Source: Acidobacteriota bacterium | GTDB lineage: Bacteria > Acidobacteriota > Terriglobia > Terriglobales > Acidobacteriaceae | DNA length: 64,000 nucleotides | NCBI GenBank assembly: GCA_003010405.1 | Contig: PJLO01000009.1 | Coordinates: 1-64,000, forward strand | Direction of reading: 5' to 3' | Part shown: positions 1-7,855 of the stretch, one piece after another | How positions within the stretch are numbered: position 1 is the first letter of the stretch | Layout: every line of letters starts with the position of its first letter | The notes under the pieces: generated by a model | Told to the model about the DNA's origin: nothing | Seen by the model: the letters and a program-made list of their open reading frames with translations, nothing else | Database searches by the model: none | Made by a program: the position numbers and the translations under genes

Positions 1-1204
1 TGTGGCAGGCGCTGGTACCGCTGCCGGTGATCTTGGCCGTGCGACCGCTGGAGACGGTGTACGTTCCTGGCTGGACAATTACGAGCGTGCATCCAGAGAC
101 CGAGGAGGCCGCCTTAGCTAAAGTCGCCCAGGGCGAACTGGATGTTCCGGCATTCGAATCGTTGCCGCTCGGTGAAACATAGCGTACGGTCGTGTATTTC
201 GAGTTTGAAGTATAAGCATCCGAAATCATGGAGCTGTAGGCTGACGAGAGAGTTCCGCTTCCACCGGAAGAGGGTGCCGTGGCAATTGTCAACGTCAGAT
301 TCGACGTCGCACTCTGAGGCGATGCCGCCGAATCCGTGACTTTGACACTGAAAGAGGATGTCCCGCTGCTTGCAGGACTCCCGCTGATCGTGCCTGTGCT
401 GGACAGAGTCAATCCAGCCGGTAAAGAGCCGGACGCAATACTCCATTTGTAGGGCGAAGTGCCACCGGTCGCCTGCAACGAAGCTGAGTAGCTACTGCTA
501 ACTGTCCCGTTCGCAAGAGAGCTGGTAGAGATGGAGACCGGAGTCGTCGTCGTGCCGCCCGTGCCGGTCAGGCCGACGATCATAGAGCCGACAGCCAGTG
601 AGCCATTTCTGGTTCCCGAGGCTGTAGGTTTGAAGACCAGGCTCATGGTGCACGTGGAGTTTGCCGCAAGCGTCGAGCCACAGGTGCCCGTGCCGCCCCA
701 CGCATAGTCACCGGCGATGGTCTCGGTGCCGAAGCTCTGGCTGGTGCTGCCGCTATTGCTAAACGTAACAAGCTTTACAGCGCTGGTGGATCCAACTGCC
801 TGAGTTCCGAATGACAGGGAGGACGGCGAGAAGCTGACAGGCGTAGCTGAGGTGGTTCCTGTGCCGGTCAGGCTGATAACCGTGGAGCCGACAGTCAGCG
901 AGCCCGTTCTGGTTCCCGAGGCTGTGGGTTTGAAGACCAGGCTCATGGTGCAGCTGGATCGGGCTGCAAGTGTCTGGCCACAGGTACCCGTGCCGCCCCA
1001 CGCATAGTCGCCGGCGATGGTCTTGGTGCCGAAGCTCTGGCTGGTCCTGCCGCTATTGCTGAACGTAACAAGCCGTGCAGCGCTGGTGGTTCCCACTGCC
1101 TGACTTCCGAAGGACAGCGAAGAGGGCGAAAAGCTGACAGCAGCGAAACTGGCAATTGCCAGTGAAAAAATCAGGAAGGGGAGTACGAGAAGTCGTCGTT
1201 TCAT
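1..1204 (-). CDS. Secreted repeat protein with choice-of-anchor-D-like repeats, Ig-like domain and beta-helix start (3' part beyond window)
   Basis: The frame is open from an ATG at 1204 to the left edge, so about 400 N-terminal residues are visible and the C-terminus is missing. An AGGAGA Shine-Dalgarno lies just upstream. Residues 1-22 form a Sec signal peptide (MKRR, then a hydrophobic run). Two repeats of about 100 residues follow, each starting with SFSPSSLSFG and containing GDYAWGGTGTCG and TMSLVFKPTASGTR. These resemble choice-of-anchor-D/ASH-type beta-sandwich repeats. Next comes a putative Ig segment (LPAGLTLSSTGTISGSP), then YVSPSGNDSNAGTSSSPW, the usual opening of a DUF1565/pectate-lyase-like beta-helix. 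It is probably exported to the cell surface or medium. A polysaccharide-binding or degrading role next to EPS genes is inference only; no catalytic residues are visible. Confidence 0.8.
   Translation of the reverse strand, partial: MKRRLLVLPFLIFSLAIASFAAVSFSPSSLSFGSQAVGTTSAARLVTFSNSGRTSQSFGTKTIAGDYAWGGTGTCGQTLAARSSCTMSLVFKPTASGTRTGSLTVGSTVISLTGTGTTSATPVSFSPSSLSFGTQAVGSTSAVKLVTFSNSGSTSQSFGTETIAGDYAWGGTGTCGSTLAANSTCTMSLVFKPTASGTRNGSLAVGSMIVGLTGTGGTTTTPVSISTSSLANGTVSSSYSASLQATGGTSPYKWSIASGSLPAGLTLSSTGTISGSPASSGTSSFSVKVTDSAASPQSATSNLTLTIATAPSSGGSGTLSSAYSSMISDAYTSNSKYTTVRYVSPSGNDSNAGTSSSPWATLAKAASSVSGCTLVIVQPGTYTVSSGRTAKITGSGTSACH
541..1140 (-). repeat. Two tandem 300-bp repeats inside the secreted protein gene
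   Basis: The blocks at about 541-840 and 841-1140 align at an exact 300-bp offset with high nucleotide identity and no indels seen. For example, the stretch near 733 matches that near 1033, and 676 matches 976. Each block encodes one 100-residue ASH-like repeat. Such identity suggests recent duplication or gene conversion. Confidence 0.85.
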
Positions 1205-1333
1205 TGTTTCTCCTGTACCCCAACCATACGGTACCGGTTCCTCTACTCACATCAGCTAATACCCCAACTTAACTTAATCACTTTGTCGCATAGGTTCTAA
1301 GTACAATCAGGCAAAGCTTTTGTATTCAGTAGC

Positions 1334-1362
1334 TTGAGCCACTAAGGTTTTTAAAATATTCT
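1334..1362 (+). promoter_or_regulatory. Candidate sigma70 promoter for the left EPS operon
   Basis: TTGAGC at 1334-1339 and TATTCT at 1357-1362 are separated by 17 bases, about 80 bases upstream of the first glycosyltransferase. Both hexamers are imperfect, so the call is tentative. Three copies of ACTAAGG lie at 1341, 1391 and 1404 around and downstream of it. Confidence 0.35.
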
Positions 1363-1442
1363 TAGTCCTAACCCAATCAACAGTTCAGCAACTAAGGTCA
1401 CGAACTAAGGCCAGAGTACCTGCTTCAGCGGGAAGTTTTCTC

Positions 1443-2642
1443 ATGACCCCTGCCAATCCAAAATCCTTGAGAGCTCCATCTTCCCGACTGCGCCCCGTGA
1501 CGCCAGCAACTCGGGCCCACTCGGACGAGCGCCCAATTGCCATTTGCCACGTGGTTTCAGCCGAGCAGTGGGCGGGTGCTGAAGCCCAAATTGCAATGTT
1601 GCTTCGTCAACTTTCGAGCAATCCGAGCTTTGCCCTGAGCGCGATTGTACTTGGCCAAGGGAAGCTCGCAACCGAACTGAAGCAATGCGGGATTGAGACT
1701 GCCCTGATTCCGTCGGCCAGTGGACGGTTTCTCAACTGCCTCCGCGAAGCCTCCCGCTTCTTGCGACAAAAAAAGGTGGACGTGCTGCACTCGCACAAGA
1801 GCAAAGAAAACCTGCTCGCGTTGCTTCTGGCGAAGCGATTCGGTATCCCCTTCCTCGTGCGCACAAAGCATGGAATGCCGGAGCCACGGACCAGCAAGGA
1901 CCGAATCGTATATGGCCTTGAGCGCTTGACAGCGCGCTTTGCCAACCGCGTCATTTGCGTAAGCGGCGATCTGAAACAGACACTCGCACGCGAATTACCC
2001 CGAAAACAACTGGCCGTCGTTCATAACGCAATTGACTTTGCAAAAGTTCACTCCGAATTCACCGTTGCCGAGGCCAAGCGAAAACTAGGCATCAGTACTG
2101 CTCAACAGGTTGTCGGAATCGTTGGGCGGATTGAAGCAGTCAAGCGAGTAGACCTTTTTCTGGAGGTGGCCCATTTAATCTCGCGTGAACTACCTTCGGC
2201 TTGCTTTGTGATTGCAGGTTCAGGAAGAGAGGAAACGGCCCTGCGGAATTCGCTGCAAGGCAGTGACCTGGAACAATGGTCACGTTTTCTCGGTGAGCGC
2301 GATGACATTTACGATGTTCTTCGCGCAATGGACCTGCTGCTCATAACCTCTGATCACGAAGGGCTTCCGACAGTACTCTTGGAAGCGATGGCGCTCGGCG
2401 TTCCAGTGCTGGCTCGCAATGTCGGTGGAATTGGAGAAGTAATTTGCAACGGCATGAATGGAGTACTGATCAACTCGGCCAACGCCGCGGAATTGGCGGC
2501 CGCGAGCCTGTCGCTGCTCACGTCAAATGCACTGCGCAATGAGCTGATTGCCGGAGGATTAAAGACTGTTACTCAGTTTTCAGCCGAACACAATGCCGCT
2601 TTGTATATCGACATATATCATTCTCTGGTCTCGATGAAATGA
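1443..2642 (+). CDS. Glycosyltransferase family 4
   Basis: A 399-residue GT-B fold glycosyltransferase, expected to add a sugar from an NDP donor to a lipid-linked EPS intermediate at the cytoplasmic face of the inner membrane. The N-terminal acceptor domain begins near residue 30 (AICHVVSAEQWAGAEAQ). The C-terminal donor domain begins near 190 (VVGIVGRIEAVKRVDLFLE), and the GT4 EX7E motif is seen about residues 305-315 (HEGLPTVLLEAMALGVPV). The ATG at 1443 has GGGAAG about 9 bases upstream; the first 30 residues are polar and may be a non-conserved extension. It overlaps the next glycosyltransferase by 4 bp (ATGA), indicating translational coupling. Donor and acceptor cannot be told from sequence. 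Confidence 0.85.
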   Translation: MTPANPKSLRAPSSRLRPVTPATRAHSDERPIAICHVVSAEQWAGAEAQIAMLLRQLSSNPSFALSAIVLGQGKLATELKQCGIETALIPSASGRFLNCLREASRFLRQKKVDVLHSHKSKENLLALLLAKRFGIPFLVRTKHGMPEPRTSKDRIVYGLERLTARFANRVICVSGDLKQTLARELPRKQLAVVHNAIDFAKVHSEFTVAEAKRKLGISTAQQVVGIVGRIEAVKRVDLFLEVAHLISRELPSACFVIAGSGREETALRNSLQGSDLEQWSRFLGERDDIYDVLRAMDLLLITSDHEGLPTVLLEAMALGVPVLARNVGGIGEVICNGMNGVLINSANAAELAAASLSLLTSNALRNELIAGGLKTVTQFSAEHNAALYIDIYHSLVSMK

Positions 2643-3904
2643 CTACAGGCGACAACCGTCATACCGATCTCTCTTGCTGCAATGGGAATCTGCGAGTGGT
2701 AGTCGTGGATCCGTCCTGTTTCAGTCTTCCGTACGACTACTCCCTTTGCGACGGGCTGGCGCGGCTGGGCGTGAATATAATGCTGGCCCGCAGCGAGTTT
2801 ATCCACTCTCAATGGCGCTGGCCCAGTTTGAATTTTGAGGACTGGAAGCATTTTTATCCGTTGTGCCACGCTTACGCGCAAAGACATGGGACTGGGCGCG
2901 TATGGCGCTATGCAAAAGGAATTGAGCACGCTGTTGGGATGGAAAGATTTGTGGCGAAGATGCGGAGTTTGAAGCCGGACATCATCCACTTCCAATGGAT
3001 TCCAGTTCCGGCTGTCGATCTATTCTTCCTTAGGCGGCTTGCTGATATCGCGCCACTCGTTCTGACCATGCACAACACGAACGGCTTCTTCCACGGAAGC
3101 GTATCGCGATGGCAAACGATGAAATCGCGGTCCGTCTTCGATTGTTTCAGCGCGGTTGTGGTGCATGCGGCCTTCAGTCAGGAGAGAATTCTGGCACAAG
3201 GTTTGGTTAGCGAGGAACGGGTTCATCTTATACCTCATGGCGCGCTGACTTATTATCGCTCGCTAGCCTCTCTCAAAGAAACCAGCGACGGTGAGCAGCA
3301 GACTGTTCTATTCTTTGGCTCTATTGAACCGTATAAAGGACTGGACAATCTAATTGAAGCCTTTGCCCTGCTTCCCCGGCACCTTCGCGATAACACTCGT
3401 CTGCTAATTGCAGGAAAACCCGGAATCGATATGACATCAATCCGCGAACGAGCACGCGCCCTTGGAGTTGACCAAAGGATCCGATGGGAGTTGCGCTATC
3501 TGAGCGAGCAAGAAGTCCCTCAGTTTTTCGATGAAGCAACCCTGGTTGCTTTGCCATACACGGACATCGATCAGAGCGGAGTTTTAATGACAGCATTGGC
3601 GTTTGAGAAGCCGCTGGTTGCCAGTAGCATTGGCGGCATAGCCGAGACTATCCGCGATGGTGTCCACGGTCGACTCACTCCACCCGACGACGTAACAGCG
3701 CTGGCCGCTGCTCTGGAAAGTGTCTTGATGGACAAGGATGGGCAGAAATCGATGCAAGCGGCGATCAGAACGCTGAGTCACGGAGTTTTATCATGGGATT
3801 CAATATCCAAGAAAACGCTTGATGTTTACCTGCGCCTCGGCAAACAATTCCGTTCCGGCACCGCTCGCGAGCTTCCGGTGAAAGCTGGGTCAATCTCAGG
3901 TTAG
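2639..3904 (+). CDS. Glycosyltransferase family 4 (QSGVL-type)
   Basis: A 421-residue GT-B protein, start ATG overlapping the previous stop. The donor-binding half begins near residue 222 (TVLFFGSIEPYKGLDNLIEA). In place of the classical EX7E motif it has the variant TDIDQSGVLMTALAFEKPLV near residues 304-323, followed by ASSIGGIAETIRDGVHG. This QSG-containing variant occurs in a sub-group of bacterial GT4 enzymes of polysaccharide loci, so the enzyme is likely active, but both classical glutamates are absent. It forms an operon with the preceding glycosyltransferase and probably acts in the same repeat-unit assembly. The specific linkage is unknown. Confidence 0.83.
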   Translation: MTTGDNRHTDLSCCNGNLRVVVVDPSCFSLPYDYSLCDGLARLGVNIMLARSEFIHSQWRWPSLNFEDWKHFYPLCHAYAQRHGTGRVWRYAKGIEHAVGMERFVAKMRSLKPDIIHFQWIPVPAVDLFFLRRLADIAPLVLTMHNTNGFFHGSVSRWQTMKSRSVFDCFSAVVVHAAFSQERILAQGLVSEERVHLIPHGALTYYRSLASLKETSDGEQQTVLFFGSIEPYKGLDNLIEAFALLPRHLRDNTRLLIAGKPGIDMTSIRERARALGVDQRIRWELRYLSEQEVPQFFDEATLVALPYTDIDQSGVLMTALAFEKPLVASSIGGIAETIRDGVHGRLTPPDDVTALAAALESVLMDKDGQKSMQAAIRTLSHGVLSWDSISKKTLDVYLRLGKQFRSGTARELPVKAGSISG

Positions 3905-3985
3905 TTCAACCACGAATGAGACGCATTCAGATGCTCACTGTACAACGTCCTCAGAATATATGAATCCAGCACGGGAGGTTTTCAT

Positions 3986-4918
3986 ATGTCCGATGTTTCT
4001 CACACTACCAACTCGCAATTTGCCGAAAGGATTCAACGATACTGGAATGAAGAACAATGGTTTGTCGCTGTGCGCCTTCGCAAGGACAACGAGTATGAGT
4101 TTGATCCGTCGCGCATGATTCTGCTGAGACCTCCTGGTGACCGTTTCTTTGCTGACCCGTTTGTAGTCGAGCGCGAGAACAGAAACTACTTATTTGTCGA
4201 GGAGTTCGTGTTTTCCGCTTACAAGGGCGTAATCTCTGTCGTGGAATTCGATGAGCAAGGATTCCGGGGATCGCCCGTTGTGGTGCTTGAGGCGGAACAT
4301 CACCTTTCCTATCCGTTTATTTTCGAGTGGGAGGGGCAGACCTACATGCTTCCGGAGGCCCGCGACAGCGGCAATGTCAGTTTGTTTCGTGCCGTGGAGT
4401 TTCCGAATCGCTGGGAGTTTGCGGGAAATCTTCTGGAAAACGTGTGGGCGGTGGATTCAACGATCTTTGAGCATGAGGGAAAATTCTGGATGTTCGCCGG
4501 AGGAGTGATCAGGAACGGAAGAATTAACGGCGAGTTATTTCTCTATTACGCCGACTCTCCTCTCGGCCCGTGGCACCCACATCCAAAGAATCCGGTGGTC
4601 GCCGACACTTCGCGGGCCAGACCTGCAGGCACAATCTTCTCGCAGGGAGGCTCTTTGATCCGTCCCGGACAGGACTGCTCATTGAGATATGGCAGAGCTG
4701 TCGTGCTTAATCGTATTGAAGAGATTACAACAGAGACATATAAAGAAACATCTATCAGGGTCATCAACCCGGATTGGTTTCCTGGAATTATCGGGACCCA
4801 CACGATCAGCCATTCCGAGCACTTCCAGACTCTGGATGCACTGATGCTGACACCGCAGCCGCGGTTAATCCCTAAAAAATTATGGTGGTCTTTGCGCGAT
4901 CACCTCTGGAAAACCTAG
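3986..4918 (+). CDS. GIPC-transferase-like (glucosamine inositolphosphorylceramide transferase 1 N-terminal family) protein
   Basis: A 310-residue protein with a GGGAGG Shine-Dalgarno before the ATG. It has the hallmarks of the five-bladed propeller-like domain first named from plant glucosamine inositolphosphorylceramide transferases. These are FFADPFVVERENRNYLFVEE near residues 50-72, a second YPFIFEWEGQTYMLPE block near 110, WAVDSTIFEHEGKFWMFAGG near 155, and LFLYYADSPLGPWHPHPKNP near 185. The bladed layout resembles GH43/GH32 folds. Bacterial members usually sit in EPS loci, sometimes fused to formyltransferase or glycosyltransferase domains; here the domain is alone. It lies between two GT4 genes and a Wza-type exporter, so a role in glycan assembly or modification is inferred. 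No activity can be assigned. Confidence 0.72.
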   Translation: MSDVSHTTNSQFAERIQRYWNEEQWFVAVRLRKDNEYEFDPSRMILLRPPGDRFFADPFVVERENRNYLFVEEFVFSAYKGVISVVEFDEQGFRGSPVVVLEAEHHLSYPFIFEWEGQTYMLPEARDSGNVSLFRAVEFPNRWEFAGNLLENVWAVDSTIFEHEGKFWMFAGGVIRNGRINGELFLYYADSPLGPWHPHPKNPVVADTSRARPAGTIFSQGGSLIRPGQDCSLRYGRAVVLNRIEEITTETYKETSIRVINPDWFPGIIGTHTISHSEHFQTLDALMLTPQPRLIPKKLWWSLRDHLWKT

Positions 4919-4934
4919 TGCGAGGGCTCTATTT

Positions 4935-5876
4935 ATGCGATTGCCACAATGCAAGCTCGCAGCATCTTTACTCATTTCGATATTGGCGTTTCCGGCATTA
5001 AGCCAGAACGCTGCTCCAACCGGCACAAACACGGTGCCCGTTGCATCGCCGACTCAGCCGTCTTCTGACCTGCTGATTGGCAGCGGAGACCTGATTCAAG
5101 TCAGTGTGGAAGGCGCGCCAGATTATTCTCGGGACGTTCGAGTAAGTCGTGATGGAGAAATAATCCTGCCGCTGATCGGAAAAGTAAAGGTGGGTGGACT
5201 TACGCTTCAGCAGGCGCAGGAGCTCATAGCTGCGCGTCTACGGGAGGGTAAGTACTTCAACGATCCGCAAGTTACTTTGTTCGGGAAAGAATACGCAACC
5301 CAGGGTATTTCCGTTCTGGGTGAAGTTACAAAGCCTGGAATCTATCCTCTACTGGGAACCCACACCCTGTTCGACGCCATCTCGGCTGCGGGTGGGGTTA
5401 CTCCGAAGGCTGGCAAGAAAGTCATGATCCTGCGTCGAGGCACGACAGAGGCCGAGGTAGTGGAAATGCCAATCGGAGTAAGGGACTGGAGCCAGAGCAA
5501 TGTCGCCGTTCAACCGGGCGACACAGTGATGGTCTCCAAAGCTGGAATTGTCTATGTTGTCGGCGACGTGAAGCTTCCAGGAGGATATGTGATGGAGAAC
5601 TCCAAGCTGACAGTCCTTCAAGCGGTTGCGCTCGCTCAAGGCACCAATCCGACAGCCGCGTTGAGTAAGGTAAAACTCATTCGCAAGACCCCTAAGGGAC
5701 AGAAGGAGACGCTAATCGCCCTGAACAAGATATATTCGGCGCAAATTCCTGACGTCAATCTCGAACCGGAAGACATACTGTTTATTCCAAACAGCAGCGT
5801 AAAATCTGGGTTCCGCAAAGCATTAGAAATGGGCCTCTCCACCGCATCCGGAGTGGCAATTTATGGTGGACGGTAA
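4935..5876 (+). CDS. Polysaccharide export outer-membrane protein (Wza/SLBB family)
   Basis: A 313-residue exported protein. Residues 1-24 are a signal peptide (ending near PALSQ). The polysaccharide-export domain is at about 48-118 (LIGSGDLIQVSVEGAPDYSR, then GEIILPLIGKVKVGGLTLQQ). SLBB-type beta-grasp domains follow at about 128-190 (ISVLGEVTKPGIYPL) and 205-270 (VYVVGDVKLPGGYVM). It is last in the plus-strand operon, 16 bp after the GIPC-like gene, and is followed by a strong hairpin terminator. It presumably forms the outer-membrane channel partner of a Wzc-type inner-membrane protein; a candidate partner is the Wzz-domain protein at the right end of the window. No lipobox is evident. Confidence 0.88.
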   Translation: MRLPQCKLAASLLISILAFPALSQNAAPTGTNTVPVASPTQPSSDLLIGSGDLIQVSVEGAPDYSRDVRVSRDGEIILPLIGKVKVGGLTLQQAQELIAARLREGKYFNDPQVTLFGKEYATQGISVLGEVTKPGIYPLLGTHTLFDAISAAGGVTPKAGKKVMILRRGTTEAEVVEMPIGVRDWSQSNVAVQPGDTVMVSKAGIVYVVGDVKLPGGYVMENSKLTVLQAVALAQGTNPTAALSKVKLIRKTPKGQKETLIALNKIYSAQIPDVNLEPEDILFIPNSSVKSGFRKALEMGLSTASGVAIYGGR

Positions 5877-5897
5877 CCTGGTTTTAACAGCCGATTA

Positions 5898-5936
5898 ATA
5901 GTAAAGCCGCCTGCAAATGGGCGGCTTTACTATTTT
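5898..5936. terminator. Bidirectional intrinsic terminator between convergent EPS operons
   Basis: A 14-bp perfect stem (5898-5911 with 5920-5933) with an 8-base loop, centred on GCCGCC/GGCGGC, is flanked by T-runs on both sides. It lies between the convergent Wza-type gene and the phosphoglycosyltransferase gene and can serve both. Confidence 0.85.
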
Positions 5937-5950
5937 CAGAAGAACGCCAT

Positions 5951-6625
5951 TCAATGAAGGATCGCCGCAAAAGTCTTGACCAGTATCATGAGATCGCTGA
6001 AGAATGTAGCTCGCGAAGCATACTCAAGATCAAGAGCAATCTTCCGCGGAAGTACATTCTGCACGTAAAAAGATCGCAGAGCCTCCGGCGGAGCACTCGC
6101 GAGCAAGTCTTCTTCATTACGAAAATGCAAAGTCGCCCAACCCGTGATTCCCGGCTTAAGAAGAGCGAGGGCGTTGCGATTCGCGGTATCCAGTTCGGTT
6201 ATGAACTCCGGCAAGTCAGGTCGCGGACCGACAAGACTCATCTCTCCGCGCAGAACGTTGAGCAGTTGCGGTAATTCATCCAGCTTCCACTTTCGCAACA
6301 CCTTGCCAATACGGGTGACACGCGGGTCACCGGCCCGGGTGATCCCCGGGCCGCCGCCCTTGTGCGTCATGGTGCGAAACTTCAGGCAGTCAAACTCCAC
6401 GCCATTCTTCCCAAATCGCCTCTGGCGAAACAGAACAGGACTTCCCGATGAAAGCTTTACGCAAGCTCCGATGAGCAGCATCGCCGGGCCGGCAACAGTT
6501 AACGCCGGAATCGTCAATACCAGATCAATCGCACGTTTTCCGCCCGCGTTACACCATTGGCTGACTCCAATAGGAGTATTTGGCGTTTGGCAGCCTAACT
6601 CGAATGTGGTCCTGGCATCGCTCAT
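5951..6625 (-). CDS. Polyprenyl-phosphate phosphoglycosyltransferase (PglC/WcaJ-like sugar transferase)
   Basis: A 224-residue monotopic phosphoglycosyltransferase of the bacterial sugar transferase family (PF02397), which transfers a phospho-sugar from UDP-sugar to undecaprenyl phosphate. The membrane re-entrant helix lies about residues 29-55 ([20 protein letters not shown]). It is followed by the family motifs [16 protein letters not shown], the catalytic Asp-Glu pair in [10 protein letters not shown], and [15 protein letters not shown]. The small size matches PglC rather than full-length WcaJ. It begins 3 bp after the DegT aminotransferase stop and follows PglF- and PglE-like genes. The likely substrate is therefore a UDP-4-amino (or acylated) dideoxy sugar made by these enzymes; this is inference. 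Confidence 0.88.
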   Translation of the reverse strand: MSDARTTFELGCQTPNTPIGVSQWCNAGGKRAIDLVLTIPALTVAGPAMLLIGACVKLSSGSPVLFRQRRFGKNGVEFDCLKFRTMTHKGGGPGITRAGDPRVTRIGKVLRKWKLDELPQLLNVLRGEMSLVGPRPDLPEFITELDTANRNALALLKPGITGWATLHFRNEEDLLASAPPEALRSFYVQNVLPRKIALDLEYASRATFFSDLMILVKTFAAILH

Positions 6626-6628
6626 AAT

Positions 6629-7813
6629 TCAGGCGGCAATTGATTTTCGTTTGCGATTTTCCTTTACGATCACGCGCACCGCTGAAATCACGCGGTCCTG
6701 CTCTGCGTCCGTCATGTCTGGAAAAATCGGAAGAGAAAGGCAGCGCGAGTATGCGTCCTCTGCATTTGGAAACTGTCCAGAGCAATATCCGTAAGCTCGC
6801 TTATAGAACGGATGAAGGTGCAATGGAATGAAATGGACGCTGGTTCCGACACCGCGATTCTTGAGCTCCTGAATGAATTCATTCCGGCTGATTTTGAGAA
6901 GGTCGGGACGTATGCGCAGGATGAACAGGTGCCATGCGTGTCCAGCGGGGTCCTCTCCCAGCGGAGGGGTTTGAAGTTCTTGCATTTCCGCAAAGGCCTC
7001 CAAGTACCGTGTTGCAAGAGCGCGGCGCCTCAGGGCAAACTGGTCGCACTTCGCCAACTGTACCGAGCCAAGCGCGGCAAGCAGGTCACATAAATTCAAC
7101 TTGTACCCGGCATCTTCGACTTCGTAGTACCAGGAGCCTTCCTTGGAGTACCTTTTCCAGGCATCGCCGCTTATGCCATGCAGCCGCATGCTGGAGATGC
7201 GATTCGCAAACTCGTCTTCATTTGTTACAACCATTCCGCCTTCGCCTGTTGTTATCGTCTTAGTGGCATAAAAGCTGAATGCAGTAAGATCGGAGATGGT
7301 ACCGACACGCCGACCCCGATAAGTTGTGGGCAGGGCATGGGCGGCATCTTCAATTACGTACAGGTTGTGACGCTCTGCAATTTGGCGAATTGCGTCAAGG
7401 TCGCACGGCTCTCCCGCAATGTGAACTGGTATGATCGCGCGGGTCCGGCGAGTGATTCGCTTCTCCACATCGTCAGGATCAAGATTGAATCCCCCTGGCT
7501 GGCTGTCGCAGAGCACGGGGCGCGCCCCGAAGTACGTCGCCACTTCCGCAGTTGCTGTAAAGGTATAAGAAGGCACCAGCACCTCGTCGCCACTGGTAAT
7601 TCCAATCGCATCCATCGCTAATTGCAGCGCACCAGTTGCAGAGTTTACCGCCAGCGCGTGTTTGCATCCGATATATTCGGCAAACTCGCGCTCAAAGCGC
7701 TGGGCAACCGGCCCGGTAGTTAGCCATCGCGACTCAAGAACTCCACGAACAGCGTCAAATTCCTCTGTTCCAATCGTTGGACGGTGAAACGGCACGAAAG
7801 ATGAATCACTCAT
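6629..7813 (-). CDS. DegT/DnrJ/EryC1/StrS family sugar aminotransferase (PglE-like)
   Basis: A PLP-dependent aminotransferase of 394 residues from the ATG at 7813; an in-frame TTG five codons upstream is an alternative. It is expected to convert a UDP-4-keto-6-deoxy sugar to the 4-amino sugar. Features seen are the N-terminal substrate loop ([16 protein letters not shown]), [42 protein letters not shown], and the PLP lysine at about residue 185 ([14 protein letters not shown]). C-terminal motifs [18 protein letters not shown] and [12 protein letters not shown] also match. It lies between a PglF-like 4,6-dehydratase and a PglC-like transferase, the usual order for bacillosamine-type sugars. 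Confidence 0.88.
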   Translation of the reverse strand: MSDSSFVPFHRPTIGTEEFDAVRGVLESRWLTTGPVAQRFEREFAEYIGCKHALAVNSATGALQLAMDAIGITSGDEVLVPSYTFTATAEVATYFGARPVLCDSQPGGFNLDPDDVEKRITRRTRAIIPVHIAGEPCDLDAIRQIAERHNLYVIEDAAHALPTTYRGRRVGTISDLTAFSFYATKTITTGEGGMVVTNEDEFANRISSMRLHGISGDAWKRYSKEGSWYYEVEDAGYKLNLCDLLAALGSVQLAKCDQFALRRRALATRYLEAFAEMQELQTPPLGEDPAGHAWHLFILRIRPDLLKISRNEFIQELKNRGVGTSVHFIPLHLHPFYKRAYGYCSGQFPNAEDAYSRCLSLPIFPDMTDAEQDRVISAVRVIVKENRKRKSIAA

Positions 7814-7855
7814 GGTTTGTTCTCGCAATTAATGTTTTTTTTGCAAGCTCCCGGT

